A DNA stretch of 60,906 nt from Paraglaciecola sp. 20A4 (GTDB lineage: Bacteria > Pseudomonadota > Gammaproteobacteria > Enterobacterales > Alteromonadaceae): positions 1 through 60,906 of the forward strand of contig NZ_WTPY01000028.1 of the NCBI RefSeq assembly GCF_011378905.1. Direction: 5' to 3'. This document shows positions 8,335 through 18,273 of this stretch, one piece after another. The notes beneath the pieces were generated by a model. The model saw nothing but the letters and a program-made list of their open reading frames with translations. It was not told the origin of the DNA and did not search any database. Made by a program: the position numbers and the translations under genes. Within the stretch, counting starts at the first letter, position 1. Each line of letters begins with the position of its first letter.

Positions 8335-10011
8335 ATGTCCTCCAAAAATATTGACCTAGTTAACTTGCGCCAAACGTTATTTGCTTTGTTAAAGCCAGAA
8401 CGTTCATTTTTTGCTGTCGTCATCGCTTATAGCGTTGTTATCGGCCTGCTCACATTAGCCGTGCCTATTGCAGTGCAGACTCTAATAAACACCATCGCCA
8501 ATATTGCTTCAACGCGCGCGGTGATCACCCTTGCTATTGTTCTGTTTAGTACCTTACTTCTGTCAGGTTGCTTTGCAGCCTTGCGCATGCGGGTCATGGA
8601 ATATTACGAACGGCGTGTCTATGCGCGCTTAGTGGCTGATCTGAGTCTACGCACTATTTTAGCGCCCCATAGCTACTTTGAAGGCAATCAAAACACCTCA
8701 ATTACCCATCGTTATTTCGACATCATGACATTGCAAAAGAATGTACCTAGCTTGATGGTTGATGGTATTGCGTTGATATTACAGATGATTGTCGGTTTCA
8801 CCCTCGTATCCTTTTATCATCCGTTTTTACTCGCGTTCAATCTATGCGTAATTTTGATTATGTATATCATATGGCGACTATGGTCGACCCAAGCCAAGAT
8901 TTCGGCGGTGCGCTTATCTGAATCAAAGTACTCAACCGCAAAGTGGTTGAGTAACTTAGCATCGGCCAACGACTTCTTAAAATCCTCTTCTCAATTCGAT
9001 TATGCAGGCAAAAAAACCGAGCGCTACGTTTCAGAGTATGTAGATAACCATTCTCGTCATTTTTCATTCACCTTCAAACAAGTCGTTATGTTTTTGGTGC
9101 TGTATGCTTTAGCAAGCTCAGCATTGCTTGGCTTAGGTGGCTGGTTGGTCATTATCGGGCAATTGTCCATCGGGCAACTTGTTGCGGCAGAATTAATTAT
9201 GGCCGCGGTATTTTTAGGGCTTTCCAACTTCAGTCATTACCTAAAATTGTATTACGAGTTGTATGGTACAGCAGATAAAATCGGTGGCGTTATTAGCATG
9301 CCACAAGAAGCATATGAGCAAACATCAAAACCCGCCCCTGTAGGCGGTTCACTGAATTTCAATAATGTTATTATTAAACGCAAGGACGAGTCCTGCCTTA
9401 TTAACAAAAATATCGCTCAGGGCGATAAGTACTTTGTGACGACTCAGTCTAACTGGACCCAGCGCACCATAGTCAACTTGCTCAAGCGTTACGAGACGCC
9501 AGCTTCTGGCTGGATCAACCTGGATAATAACGACCTGTCCGATTACGACACCTACGACCTGCGCCAAGCCGTGTTTGTATTAGACCGCTCTTTAATCATC
9601 GAATGCACTATCGAAGAGTACATTAAGATGTGCGCGCCAGATGTATCGACGAATGAGATAAACGACACACTTGAAAAAGTCGGCCTTACGGAAATCATTA
9701 ACGCCCTTCCGCTCAAACTAAAAAGTGCGATATCCGCCGTAGGTACTCCGTTACAACCTCTTGAATTTATCTTGCTTAAGTTAGTCGTGGTGATGCTTTC
9801 TAAACCCAAAGTACTGATTATAAATCAGCACTTTGATGCTATTCCTGCCTCAAGACGCGAGCGAATATTAGGTGTAATTGAAGCGACCGACCTGACTGTG
9901 TTGTATTTTTCAAATGCCACAACACCCGATTTCTTTAATGGGATTATTGCGCTAGAAAGTAAAAAAGAGCCTACAAACAACGGCTACAGCAGCACAGGAG
10001 ATAAGCCATGA
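8335..10011 (+). CDS. ABC exporter-like membrane protein with a degenerate ATPase domain
   Basis: A 558-residue protein with the layout of an ABC exporter half: six membrane segments in residues 20-310 and a C-terminal nucleotide-binding fold from about 340. The ATPase motifs are gone. Where Walker A should lie (residues 363-375) it reads GDKYFVTTQSNWT, with no GxxGxGK. The LSGGQ signature position reads PLQPLEF (about 476-482). The Walker B end reads KVLIINQHFD (about 491-500), so the usual DE is NQ. The fold around them and the downstream D(E)-loop spacing are kept and the frame is open, so this looks like a maintained pseudo-ATPase rather than decay. It overlaps the HlyD gene by four bases (ATGA). 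It could work as a non-hydrolysing channel subunit or pair with an active ABC protein encoded elsewhere. Confidence 0.85.
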   Translation: MSSKNIDLVNLRQTLFALLKPERSFFAVVIAYSVVIGLLTLAVPIAVQTLINTIANIASTRAVITLAIVLFSTLLLSGCFAALRMRVMEYYERRVYARLVADLSLRTILAPHSYFEGNQNTSITHRYFDIMTLQKNVPSLMVDGIALILQMIVGFTLVSFYHPFLLAFNLCVILIMYIIWRLWSTQAKISAVRLSESKYSTAKWLSNLASANDFLKSSSQFDYAGKKTERYVSEYVDNHSRHFSFTFKQVVMFLVLYALASSALLGLGGWLVIIGQLSIGQLVAAELIMAAVFLGLSNFSHYLKLYYELYGTADKIGGVISMPQEAYEQTSKPAPVGGSLNFNNVIIKRKDESCLINKNIAQGDKYFVTTQSNWTQRTIVNLLKRYETPASGWINLDNNDLSDYDTYDLRQAVFVLDRSLIIECTIEEYIKMCAPDVSTNEINDTLEKVGLTEIINALPLKLKSAISAVGTPLQPLEFILLKLVVVMLSKPKVLIINQHFDAIPASRRERILGVIEATDLTVLYFSNATTPDFFNGIIALESKKEPTNNGYSSTGDKP

Positions 10012-11036
10012 GCAACGCTCATAATGACTTTATGGGGGAAATGAAAACCTTACAACGTTTAAAGGTTCCAAAAACCCACAAAACGATTATCTGGCTGGTG
10101 GTGACCTTGGTTATTGCCGCTGTGCTGCTACTAACATTCACACCGTGGGTACAAACCGCCTATGGTACTGGCTCGGTTAATTCCCCTGACCCTCTGTACC
10201 GTATTCAGCCCATATCCGCTTTACTCAATGGCCAGATTGAAACGTGGCACGTAAGAGAGGGCGATAATGTCAAAAAAGGCCAACCTATTGTCACTTTGGT
10301 TGACGTAGACTCTGACAGGCTAGAAAAGCTGCGTTCGCAACAGGTCGCAGCCAATCAACGTTATGTATCAAACAAACTCTCAGTGCAAAACGCGCTTAGC
10401 AACCTTTCACGTCAGCGAAAGCTACTTCAAGAAGGATTGGTATCTCAAAGGGAAGTTGAAGCCGTTGAAATCGCCCTTGAAAAGCTGAAGGCCGAAGCGT
10501 CAAAAACCGAAGAAGATCTCGATACCCTTAAAATGACCTTGGCTCGTCAAGAAACGCGTACAAAATATGCGCCGATGGAAGGCACGGTAGTTAGATTACA
10601 ATCAGGAGGCTCAGCGACGTACGTTACAGCAGGAAGCATATTAGGATGGTTTGTACCGGCGAACGTTGAACGGCAAATCAGTATAAAAATTAATGGCCTT
10701 GATGCAGCACTCGCCACAAAGGGTAAAAAAGTCAGAATACAATTTGAGGGTTGGCCAACTTTTCAGTTTAGTGGCTGGCCCGGTATGTCGGTGGGTACTT
10801 TTGAAGGTGTGGTTTCGTTTGTCGAGCCAGTCGCTGATCAGTTCGGTTCATTCACTGTCTGGATTGCACCGGTTAATACCACAGTAGCCTGGCCCGAACA
10901 CGAAAGCGCACGTTTAGGCAGCCGCGTTAGAGCCTGGATACTCCTCGAAGAAGTTAGGCTAGGTTACGAGTTGTGGCGACAGTTAAATAACTTTCCTCCA
11001 GTTAGAGTGCAAGAAAGCCAAGAAGGCCCTGCCTAA
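10008..11036 (+). CDS. HlyD-family membrane fusion protein
   Basis: A 342-residue periplasmic adaptor that would link the inner-membrane ABC protein to TolC. It has one N-terminal membrane anchor (residues 27-47), a biotinyl/lipoyl half-motif (GQIETWHVREGDNVKKGQP, near residue 73), a coiled-coil hairpin (about 105-180), the second lipoyl half (YAPMEGTVVRLQSGG, near 188), and a beta-barrel region. The C terminus (RVRAWILLEEVRLGYELWRQ) matches adaptors of type I secretion-like ABC systems. Start and stop overlap both neighbours (ATGA and TAATG), so the three genes are translated together. Confidence 0.85.
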   Translation: MSNAHNDFMGEMKTLQRLKVPKTHKTIIWLVVTLVIAAVLLLTFTPWVQTAYGTGSVNSPDPLYRIQPISALLNGQIETWHVREGDNVKKGQPIVTLVDVDSDRLEKLRSQQVAANQRYVSNKLSVQNALSNLSRQRKLLQEGLVSQREVEAVEIALEKLKAEASKTEEDLDTLKMTLARQETRTKYAPMEGTVVRLQSGGSATYVTAGSILGWFVPANVERQISIKINGLDAALATKGKKVRIQFEGWPTFQFSGWPGMSVGTFEGVVSFVEPVADQFGSFTVWIAPVNTTVAWPEHESARLGSRVRAWILLEEVRLGYELWRQLNNFPPVRVQESQEGPA

Positions 11037-12466
11037 TGTATAAAGTTTTTGCTTATGCAGCATGTTTGCTTGGTTTGCTTGGTATGTCTGCATCATCCCA
11101 AGCATTAACGTTACAGAAATACCTATCGTTTGTTGCCAATAATCACCCTGAAATATTGGCACTTGATGCCACGACAGGCCAATACGGCGCAGATATTGAA
11201 TACGCTGATGGGGCATATGACGCAAAACTAGATCACAACAGCTTTTCGCGAGTGGCCGGTTATTACGATGGTTTGCAAGCATCACAAACGTTCTCAAAAC
11301 CCCTCGAAGCGTATAATGCAGAGATCTTCTCTGAGTACCGAATTTCACATGGTGACTTTCCGGTTTATGAACAAGAATACGCGACCCTGTCTGGTGGTGA
11401 GGCATCACTCGGCGTAAAGCTTTCATTGCTACAAGGACGCGATACCGACAAAAAGCGCACGGCCATGGCCAGTGCACGCCTTAAATATAAAATGTGGAGT
11501 GAAGAGGCAAAGCTTGCCCAAAGTGAGTTTTACTATTCTTCAATTCTAGCCTATCTCGACTGGATAGAATCCGTTAGCTATTATAAAAAAATAGAGCAAC
11601 TGGTCGAAGCGGGTGTTAATAGGCAAGATGGTATAAAAAGACGAGTTACAGAGGGGGATATTGCCGAAATTGAGCTGTTAGAATACGAAACTCGACTACT
11701 TGAGCGTCAATCGACCTTGCTCTCGGCAGAGCGCAAGCTGCAGGCTAATATACAAAAACTACGTTACTACATGCATAGCAACACTTCACTTAATGACATC
11801 CAAAACGCGTCTTCAAACAATACAACAGACATGATCTGGCCAAGCGCTTTCAAAAGTGTCATTCACGGTGGCATATCAACACACCATCCAGCTTTAGCTG
11901 CCAAAACTTATGAGATGCAGGAGTTAAAACAAAAAATGCGTCTCGCAGAAGTATCGCTGTTACCCAAGTTAGATGTGGAAGCTAAATTGGCCCGGGATAT
12001 AGGGTCTGGCCCGACGTCGTTACAAGACACTGAGGCCAAAATAGGTCTGTATTTCTCGGTACCCTTTGAGCGATCACAAGCGAAAGCCAAAAAGAGTAGA
12101 ACACAGTTTGAAATGAATGCCCTAGAGCAGAAAACCAATGCCTTAAAACAATTACTTGATGCCAAATTACAAGAACGTCTCGTTAACCTTACCTATGCAA
12201 AAAAATTGCATGACATGCAAAAAAAACAAGTCGTTTTATCACGTAAATTATTTGAACAAGAGCAGCGGCAGTTTGAGTTTGGCTCAAGTGACTTCTTTAT
12301 GCTTAATAACCGTGAGACAGATGCATTTCAAGCCGAGCTTAAAGCGCTAACAACCCGCATTAATGTATTTCGTGAAGAGCTAGCTATCATGAAATTACAA
12401 GCCCAGCTCGATCATGCGTTTATTCAACACACCGTGCTCTACACGCGCACATCGAGTAACAGATAA
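11036..12466 (+). CDS. TolC-family outer membrane channel protein
   Basis: A 476-residue protein with a signal peptide (cleavage near SSQA-LTLQKYL) and the two-fold repeated helical arrangement of outer-membrane efflux proteins: ALTLQKYLSFVANNHPEILA at the start of the first repeat, and HPALAAKTYEMQELKQKMRLAEVSLLPKL at the start of the second near residue 285. The last helices contain the usual QLDHAF-like end. It starts on the last base of the HlyD stop. Together with the two upstream genes it forms a complete tripartite export line. No exported substrate gene with RTX repeats or a double-glycine leader is nearby. Confidence 0.85.
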   Translation: MYKVFAYAACLLGLLGMSASSQALTLQKYLSFVANNHPEILALDATTGQYGADIEYADGAYDAKLDHNSFSRVAGYYDGLQASQTFSKPLEAYNAEIFSEYRISHGDFPVYEQEYATLSGGEASLGVKLSLLQGRDTDKKRTAMASARLKYKMWSEEAKLAQSEFYYSSILAYLDWIESVSYYKKIEQLVEAGVNRQDGIKRRVTEGDIAEIELLEYETRLLERQSTLLSAERKLQANIQKLRYYMHSNTSLNDIQNASSNNTTDMIWPSAFKSVIHGGISTHHPALAAKTYEMQELKQKMRLAEVSLLPKLDVEAKLARDIGSGPTSLQDTEAKIGLYFSVPFERSQAKAKKSRTQFEMNALEQKTNALKQLLDAKLQERLVNLTYAKKLHDMQKKQVVLSRKLFEQEQRQFEFGSSDFFMLNNRETDAFQAELKALTTRINVFREELAIMKLQAQLDHAFIQHTVLYTRTSSNR

Positions 12467-12565
12467 AACTCTGCCCCTTAGCACAATAGCTTAAAAAGGC
12501 GCGCTGCCCACTATGGATAAATGACGAGTTAAGAAGACAAAAATCACTTAATGAAAACCACTCAG

Positions 12566-13012
12566 CTAGCTTGCAAGAAACACTTCTAATTTAGGTTTGA
12601 TCAATAGCGTCATCACAGTTGACAGAATTAATGCAACGGGCAATACCATTAAATAGCTGGCTAAAAACGCGTCACTAAATAGCGCTAAATCTTTTATTCC
12701 GATATTACTATAGGTAGTGCTTAGGGCCATAATGGCCTCCATGCAGATTGCCATTCCTAATCCAAAAATCAGGTTTTTGTGTACAGCGGAAAAGCCACTA
12801 AAAAACGCCTCTACAAGCTTATTCATGACCCACATCACACCTACGCCCATTGGAAAAAGCACACACACAGCCTGAACAAAAGAGAGCGCCCATTGGCGAA
12901 TAAAAACATCAGTAAAGCCAATATTCGAATAGGTCAAGATCCCCGTTAACAGCCCACCAAGTACAGTAACTACAGTGATAATCACCAATATTTTTTTTAT
13001 CGTGCTTTGCAT
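12566..13012 (-). CDS. DUF2798-type four-helix membrane protein
   Basis: A 148-residue protein with four predicted membrane helices formed by an internal duplication: TYSNIGFTDVFIRQWALSF in the first half matches TYSNIGIKDLALFSDAFLAS in the second. Each half is followed by a proline-containing hydrophobic helix (CVLFPMGVGV, MVLPVALILS). This is the pattern of the DUF2798 family, whose function is unknown. It is transcribed alone, convergent with the export operon. Confidence 0.7.
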   Translation of the reverse strand: MQSTIKKILVIITVVTVLGGLLTGILTYSNIGFTDVFIRQWALSFVQAVCVLFPMGVGVMWVMNKLVEAFFSGFSAVHKNLIFGLGMAICMEAIMALSTTYSNIGIKDLALFSDAFLASYLMVLPVALILSTVMTLLIKPKLEVFLAS

Positions 13013-13541
13013 AGTATCTAGCGACCAAAATTATTTATGTAGCAAAGCTTGATGATAACAATATGGTTGACGATATCAACTATAAACTTAATTAATCAAT
13101 CGTATTTTAAAAAATAACACGTTGGCAAATCACCCACTGCTGTTATCAACGATAACCGCAGAAAAATGTAACTCTAGTCTCACAGACGCTTTAAATAGAT
13201 GTAATTATAAAATGGTTAAAATTAACACAAATAAAACAATTAAATACGTAAACCTCTAATAAGTAACGATATTTTAACATTTTATTTTTATGATTATGTC
13301 ATTTAACTGACATAATCGGCCATTCGTCGAACAGTAACTATACAGTTTTAAGCAGCTGGTTATTATCGAAGAGGAAGCAATTTTATGGTTAATATTTAAT
13401 CTGTGTGTCAGGAGGCACTTTTCCCGTAAGCAATATCACCGTTAATGCTGAACTATCAACAAATCAGTTAAAGCCGAGTAGTTTTCGGTTAAAAAAAACA
13501 ATAATTTCAACGATTTAAGTATAGTTACAGGTAAACAAGAT
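13013..13541. other. Long AT-rich intergenic region upstream of the amine oxidase
   Basis: No gene was seen. It is the divergent promoter region for the DUF2798 gene and the amine oxidase operon. Its most distinct element is the 10+10 base inverted repeat listed at 13292-13317. The amine oxidase leader downstream of it is about 220 bases long. Confidence 0.5.
13292..13317. promoter_or_regulatory. Perfect inverted repeat, possible operator
   Basis: GATTATGTCA (13292-13301), six-base spacer, TGACATAATC (13308-13317). This perfect dyad 225 bases before the amine oxidase start looks like a dimeric regulator site. It has no T-tract, so a terminator is unlikely. The cognate regulator is not recognisable in the window. 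Confidence 0.5.
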
Positions 13542-15140
13542 ATGAAGAAAACAACAATAACACGTAGAGAGTTACTTGGATGGATTGGCAAAACGGCGGG
13601 GGTTGCCGTTATGTATCAAGCAATGTCTTCTCTGAGCTTAGCAGCTGAATCTACTTTTAAACCCGGCTTTAAATTATCCCAAGCCCCAAAAGGCGCAAGT
13701 ATTTTAGTTTTGGGTGCGGGCGTAGCGGGTATGACAGCCGCTTATGAATTACGTAAGGCAGGCTATAAGGTCCGAATTCTCGAGTACAATGAGCGAGCTG
13801 GCGGACGTTGCTGGACCATTCGTGGTGGCGACAGTTTTACCGAATTAGGTGGCGAAACACAGCACTGTAAGTTTGAAGACGGTGGCTATCTTAACCCCGG
13901 TCCTTGGCGTATACCCTATCATCATCACGGTATATTACATTACTGTCACGAATTCGGCGTCAAGTTGGAAGGCTTCGTTCAAGTGAATTACAACGCCATG
14001 GTGCACTCAACCGAGGCCTTTGGTGGTAAACCAAAACGTTACCGCGAAGTCCAAGCTGATTATCAGGGACATGTAGGAGAGTTACTCGCAAAATGTGTCG
14101 ATCAAGGCTCTTTAGATCAAAGCATCACCCCCGAAGATAGACTCAAATTACTAGAGTCGCTGCGTAATTGGGCCGGGTTAGATAAGTCAGGGATATACCG
14201 TAAATCTCTTGAAAGCAGTTTAAAACGAGGTTTCGCCGTGCATGCCGGCGGTGCATTGATGCCCAAAGCCGTACCGTCCGACCCAATTGATTTTTCAGCA
14301 CTACTTCAATCTGACCTGTGGAAGACGATTGCACAAGGCCAACAAACTGAGCATCAAACCCAAATATTTCAGCCTGTCGGTGGTATGGATGGCGTAGCAA
14401 AAGGCTTTGAGCGTCAGGTAAAAGATCTCATCACCTATCAGGCTAAGGTCACGCAAATTGATCAAGATGACAAAGGCATCGCCGTCAAATTTGTCGACTT
14501 AAGCACAGGTAAAGAACAAAGTGCCACTGCCGATTACTGCGTCTGTACTATTCCCTTGTCTGTACTTAGCCAAATACCCGTTAATGTCAGCGGTAAAATG
14601 CAACAAGGCATTCGTTCTGTTCCTTACAATGCGGCTGTTAAATTTGGACTGCAATTCAAACGTCGTTTTTGGGAGCAGGATGAAGCGATTTATGGTGGTA
14701 TTTCCTACACAGATCAACCCATTAGAAATATTTCCTACCCTAGTGACAATTTTGGCAGTAAAGGCAAAGGCGTATTGCTTGGCGGTTACATGTGGGGCGC
14801 CCCGAATGCCTTCGAATTCACTTCAATGACACCTGCTGAACGGGTTAAAAAAGCAGTTGAAATGGGCGCAAAAATCCATCCTCAATATTTGCAAGAATTC
14901 GATAACGGCATTGCAGTGGGTTGGCACAGAGTACCGTGGACCCATGGCTGTTGCGGTGTTTGGACACCTGAAACACGTGAAACCCACTACGATAATTTAT
15001 GCCAAATCGATGGGCGCATGGTGCTAGCCGGCGAGCATTTATCTTATTTAAACGCTTGGCAAGAAGGCGCCATTTTGTCAGCACGAGATGCGACCGAACG
15101 ATTACATAAACATATTATATCCGCTGAGGTAGCTGCCTAA
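13542..15140 (+). CDS. Tat-exported flavin amine oxidase/dehydrogenase
   Basis: A 532-residue FAD enzyme of the monoamine/L-amino-acid oxidase family. The N terminus is a Tat signal (ITRRELLGW followed by a hydrophobic stretch ending near LSLAAES), so it is exported folded with its FAD. The dinucleotide motif is ILVLGAGVAGMTAAYELRK (residues 54-72), followed by ERAGGRCWT and GGETQHC. The C-terminal FAD motif VLAGEHLSYLNAWQEGAI (near 500) has the aromatic NAW that caps the flavin. It oxidises a primary or secondary amine or amino acid in the periplasm. The substrate cannot be deduced. Its stop overlaps the start of a cytochrome c gene (TAATG), which suggests electrons go to the cytochrome rather than oxygen. 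Confidence 0.85.
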   Translation: MKKTTITRRELLGWIGKTAGVAVMYQAMSSLSLAAESTFKPGFKLSQAPKGASILVLGAGVAGMTAAYELRKAGYKVRILEYNERAGGRCWTIRGGDSFTELGGETQHCKFEDGGYLNPGPWRIPYHHHGILHYCHEFGVKLEGFVQVNYNAMVHSTEAFGGKPKRYREVQADYQGHVGELLAKCVDQGSLDQSITPEDRLKLLESLRNWAGLDKSGIYRKSLESSLKRGFAVHAGGALMPKAVPSDPIDFSALLQSDLWKTIAQGQQTEHQTQIFQPVGGMDGVAKGFERQVKDLITYQAKVTQIDQDDKGIAVKFVDLSTGKEQSATADYCVCTIPLSVLSQIPVNVSGKMQQGIRSVPYNAAVKFGLQFKRRFWEQDEAIYGGISYTDQPIRNISYPSDNFGSKGKGVLLGGYMWGAPNAFEFTSMTPAERVKKAVEMGAKIHPQYLQEFDNGIAVGWHRVPWTHGCCGVWTPETRETHYDNLCQIDGRMVLAGEHLSYLNAWQEGAILSARDATERLHKHIISAEVAA

Positions 15141-15565
15141 TGAAATCAAGTATAAAAAGAGTAGCGGCCCTTACTGGCTTGCTGTTAATTGGCAACACCT
15201 TTTCTCTCAATACCTACGCAGCAAACGATGCGAGTGAACATCAGGATGTCACTGTATCAAATGCTCGACATTTTGAAGAACAAGGCGGTGAAGCAATATT
15301 TAAATCGGTATGCCAGGGCTGCCATATGTCAGACGCGAAAGGTGCCAAGGGTGTTGCCCAATACCCAGCACTGGCCAGCGACACCAATCTGGCCGGTGCG
15401 CCTTATCCGATATATATGGTACTAAAGGGCCAAGGTGCAATGCCCGGGTTTGCCTCCGTAATGTCTGATCAGCAGATAGCTGATGTTGTTAACTATGTAC
15501 GAAGCCACTTTGGCAATCAATATGAAGACTTAGTAAAGGTGACAGACGTGAAAACTTTGCGTTAA
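15140..15565 (+). CDS. Periplasmic class I cytochrome c
   Basis: This 141-residue protein has a Sec signal peptide (cleavage near NTYA-AND) and a single heme site C58-Q-G-C61-H62. The distal ligand is probably the methionine in QGAMPGF, a typical cytochrome c class I arrangement that also ends in the helix QQIADVVNYVRSHFGN. It is translationally coupled to the amine oxidase, so it is the likely electron acceptor for that flavoenzyme, by analogy with cytochrome-linked flavin amine dehydrogenases. A strong terminator follows. Confidence 0.9.
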   Translation: MKSSIKRVAALTGLLLIGNTFSLNTYAANDASEHQDVTVSNARHFEEQGGEAIFKSVCQGCHMSDAKGAKGVAQYPALASDTNLAGAPYPIYMVLKGQGAMPGFASVMSDQQIADVVNYVRSHFGNQYEDLVKVTDVKTLR

Positions 15566-15571
15566 TAGCTT

Positions 15572-15606
15572 GAGCTGGCCTTTTATAGTGGCCAGCTCTG
15601 TCTTTT
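15572..15606 (+). terminator. Terminator of the amine oxidase-cytochrome operon
   Basis: GAGCTGGCC (15572-15580) pairs with GGCCAGCTC (15590-15598), followed by TGTCTTTT. Confidence 0.85.
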
Positions 15607-15754
15607 ATTCTATTAATCCAGCTAACAAACCACTAAATGCTTTGACCGTAGTGACCATAGAAACATTAGCCAATATTTTTTAGCGTTTTGCACATAACAC
15701 TCACCTAAAAGCTACTCAGTATATAACGCGAATACTATTCAACTAGCTGACAGT

Positions 15755-15784
15755 AAGCCTAAATTGAGTGGGCTTTTATTTTTG
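15755..15784 (+). terminator. Second, weaker terminator-like hairpin
   Basis: AAGCC (15755-15759) pairs with GGCTT (15771-15775), then TTATTTTT. It lies in the convergent gap with gdhA and would back up the stronger hairpin. On the gdhA strand it has no T-tract. Confidence 0.4.
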
Positions 15785-15785
15785 C

Positions 15786-17150
<1,365 letters not shown>

Positions 17151-17177
17151 TTATTTTGCTCGATTCAGTCAGTATTC

Positions 17178-17564
17178 CTAACGCTTCTTACTGTCTACAT
17201 TGATAATTTCCACCGATTGCTGACCTCTTTGGGTTTGCCATTTAATGCACTGCCCTGTGCTCAAACCGATTAACGCCGAACCGATAGGAGCAAACACCGA
17301 GATACTGTCTTCGAACTTGATAGTGTCGGCCGGCAAACATAAGGTTTTGGTGAACGTTCGCTGGGTATCCAATATTTTGAAGGTCACCTGACTACCGATT
17401 GCTACCACATTTTCAGGTAAGTCTTTACAGGGAACGATTGTCGCTCGGTCTAGTTCATTCTCTATTGCACGAATCACCTCAGCTGGCAATTTTGAACGCT
17501 CAAGTTGAAACTCTAATTCAGCTAAATCAGCCGTTGAAATAATGATGTCTGGTTGTGTTTCCAT
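17178..17564 (-). CDS. rnk: Rnk-like regulator of nucleoside diphosphate kinase (GreA/GreB C-terminal fold)
   Basis: A 128-residue protein with a short N-terminal helical part and a GreA/GreB-type C-terminal domain (SVFAPIGSALIGLSTGQCIKW; sPiG.aLiGl..G pattern). Known Rnk proteins bind RNA polymerase and affect NDP kinase levels but do not stimulate transcript cleavage. It starts 25 bases past a terminator, so its promoter must overlap that hairpin or transcription reads through. It is followed closely by gdhA. Confidence 0.85.
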   Translation of the reverse strand: METQPDIIISTADLAELEFQLERSKLPAEVIRAIENELDRATIVPCKDLPENVVAIGSQVTFKILDTQRTFTKTLCLPADTIKFEDSISVFAPIGSALIGLSTGQCIKWQTQRGQQSVEIINVDSKKR

Positions 17565-17588
17565 AAACTATTCCTTACGTTTTACTAT

Positions 17589-17613
17589 AAAAAAAGGGGC
17601 TTAAATAAGCCCC
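17589..17613 (-). terminator. Strong terminator upstream of rnk
   Basis: Read on the minus strand, GGGGCTTA and TAAGCCCC (17596-17613) form an 8-bp stem followed by seven T residues. It closes the transcript of the 26-residue protein at 17627-17707. Confidence 0.9.
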
Positions 17614-17626
17614 TTACGTTAATTGG

Positions 17627-17707
17627 CTACTTCTGTTTATCTTTACGCTTACGACGTTTTTCTTTTAACGTACTTTGCGGTTTTTTCTTGTCTTTACCTG
17701 TACTCAT
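17627..17707 (-). CDS. Very small basic protein (26 residues)
   Basis: An ATG-to-TAG frame encodes 26 residues, beginning MSTGKDKKKPQSTLKEKR and ending RKDKQK. About half the residues are Lys or Arg and none is strongly hydrophobic. The frame is immediately followed by a strong terminator, as expected for a small independent gene. Similar lysine-rich KKPxxTLKEKR microproteins occur in other gammaproteobacteria as far as I recall; their function is unknown. A nucleic acid or ribosome contact is a guess from charge. No strong ribosome site was seen. Confidence 0.6.
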   Translation of the reverse strand: MSTGKDKKKPQSTLKEKRRKRKDKQK

Positions 17708-17816
17708 GAGCTTATTTTCCTCTAAAAAATTCAATACGTTTACGTGCATTAATAACCTTTAAAAGATTAATCACTCCAAGGTATTACCCTCCATTATCCT
17801 ATCGACTAATAGGCAA

Positions 17817-18218
17817 TTAAGTACTCAAATTCGTGGCACTGTGAACCACCGCAACAAGCTCCCACTCAAACTCCCCTTGCGCTGTTCTCACTTGCGCCAC
17901 ATCTCCACTGCGCAGCCCTAATAGTGCGACACCAATGATTGAGGTGAATGACACAATGCCCTCTGCTGGGCGGGCTTTTTCATCTTTCACTATTCGTAGC
18001 GTAAGCACCTCTTGGCTAAACACATTTCTTAATGTCACCGTGCTGCCAACTCGAACACGATTTTCCAAACGCGAAATTTCGCTATCGCAAAACGCCAGGC
18101 GATTGAGTAACAAACACAAGGCCACAGGATTCAGAAAAATCCGCTGGCTAGCGTCTTGGAACATAGAATTAGGTGGGCAAATTAAGGTTTTGCAAAGCCT
18201 GAAAATATGCATTAGCAC
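17817..18218 (-). CDS. Second Rnk/GreA-C-terminal-like protein
   Basis: This protein is a divergent paralogue of the neighbour at 17178. It has a helical N-terminal part (NPVALCLLLNRLAFCDSEIS) and a GreA/GreB-like C-terminal domain (GIVSFTSIIGVALLGLRSGD; NRVRVGSTVTLRNV before it). The open frame extends to 18260. I prefer the GTG at 18218, which has GGAG eight bases upstream, giving 133 residues. A further internal ATG at 18164 would give 115 residues, closer to the family length. The proline and glycine of the consensus SPIG are replaced (SIIG). It may bind the RNA polymerase secondary channel, by family. Confidence 0.65.
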   Translation of the reverse strand: MLMHIFRLCKTLICPPNSMFQDASQRIFLNPVALCLLLNRLAFCDSEISRLENRVRVGSTVTLRNVFSQEVLTLRIVKDEKARPAEGIVSFTSIIGVALLGLRSGDVAQVRTAQGEFEWELVAVVHSATNLST

Positions 18219-18273
18219 GGCTAAATCTCCAACCGAACTGATAACTAAAAAAATGGACAAACAGGGGATATCT

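Noticed and set aside
10983-11477. 164-codon minus-strand frame inside the HlyD/TolC genes
   Set aside because: Lies opposite two well-supported coding genes; its composition is that of an antisense shadow (Arg/His/Leu-rich, no family pattern).
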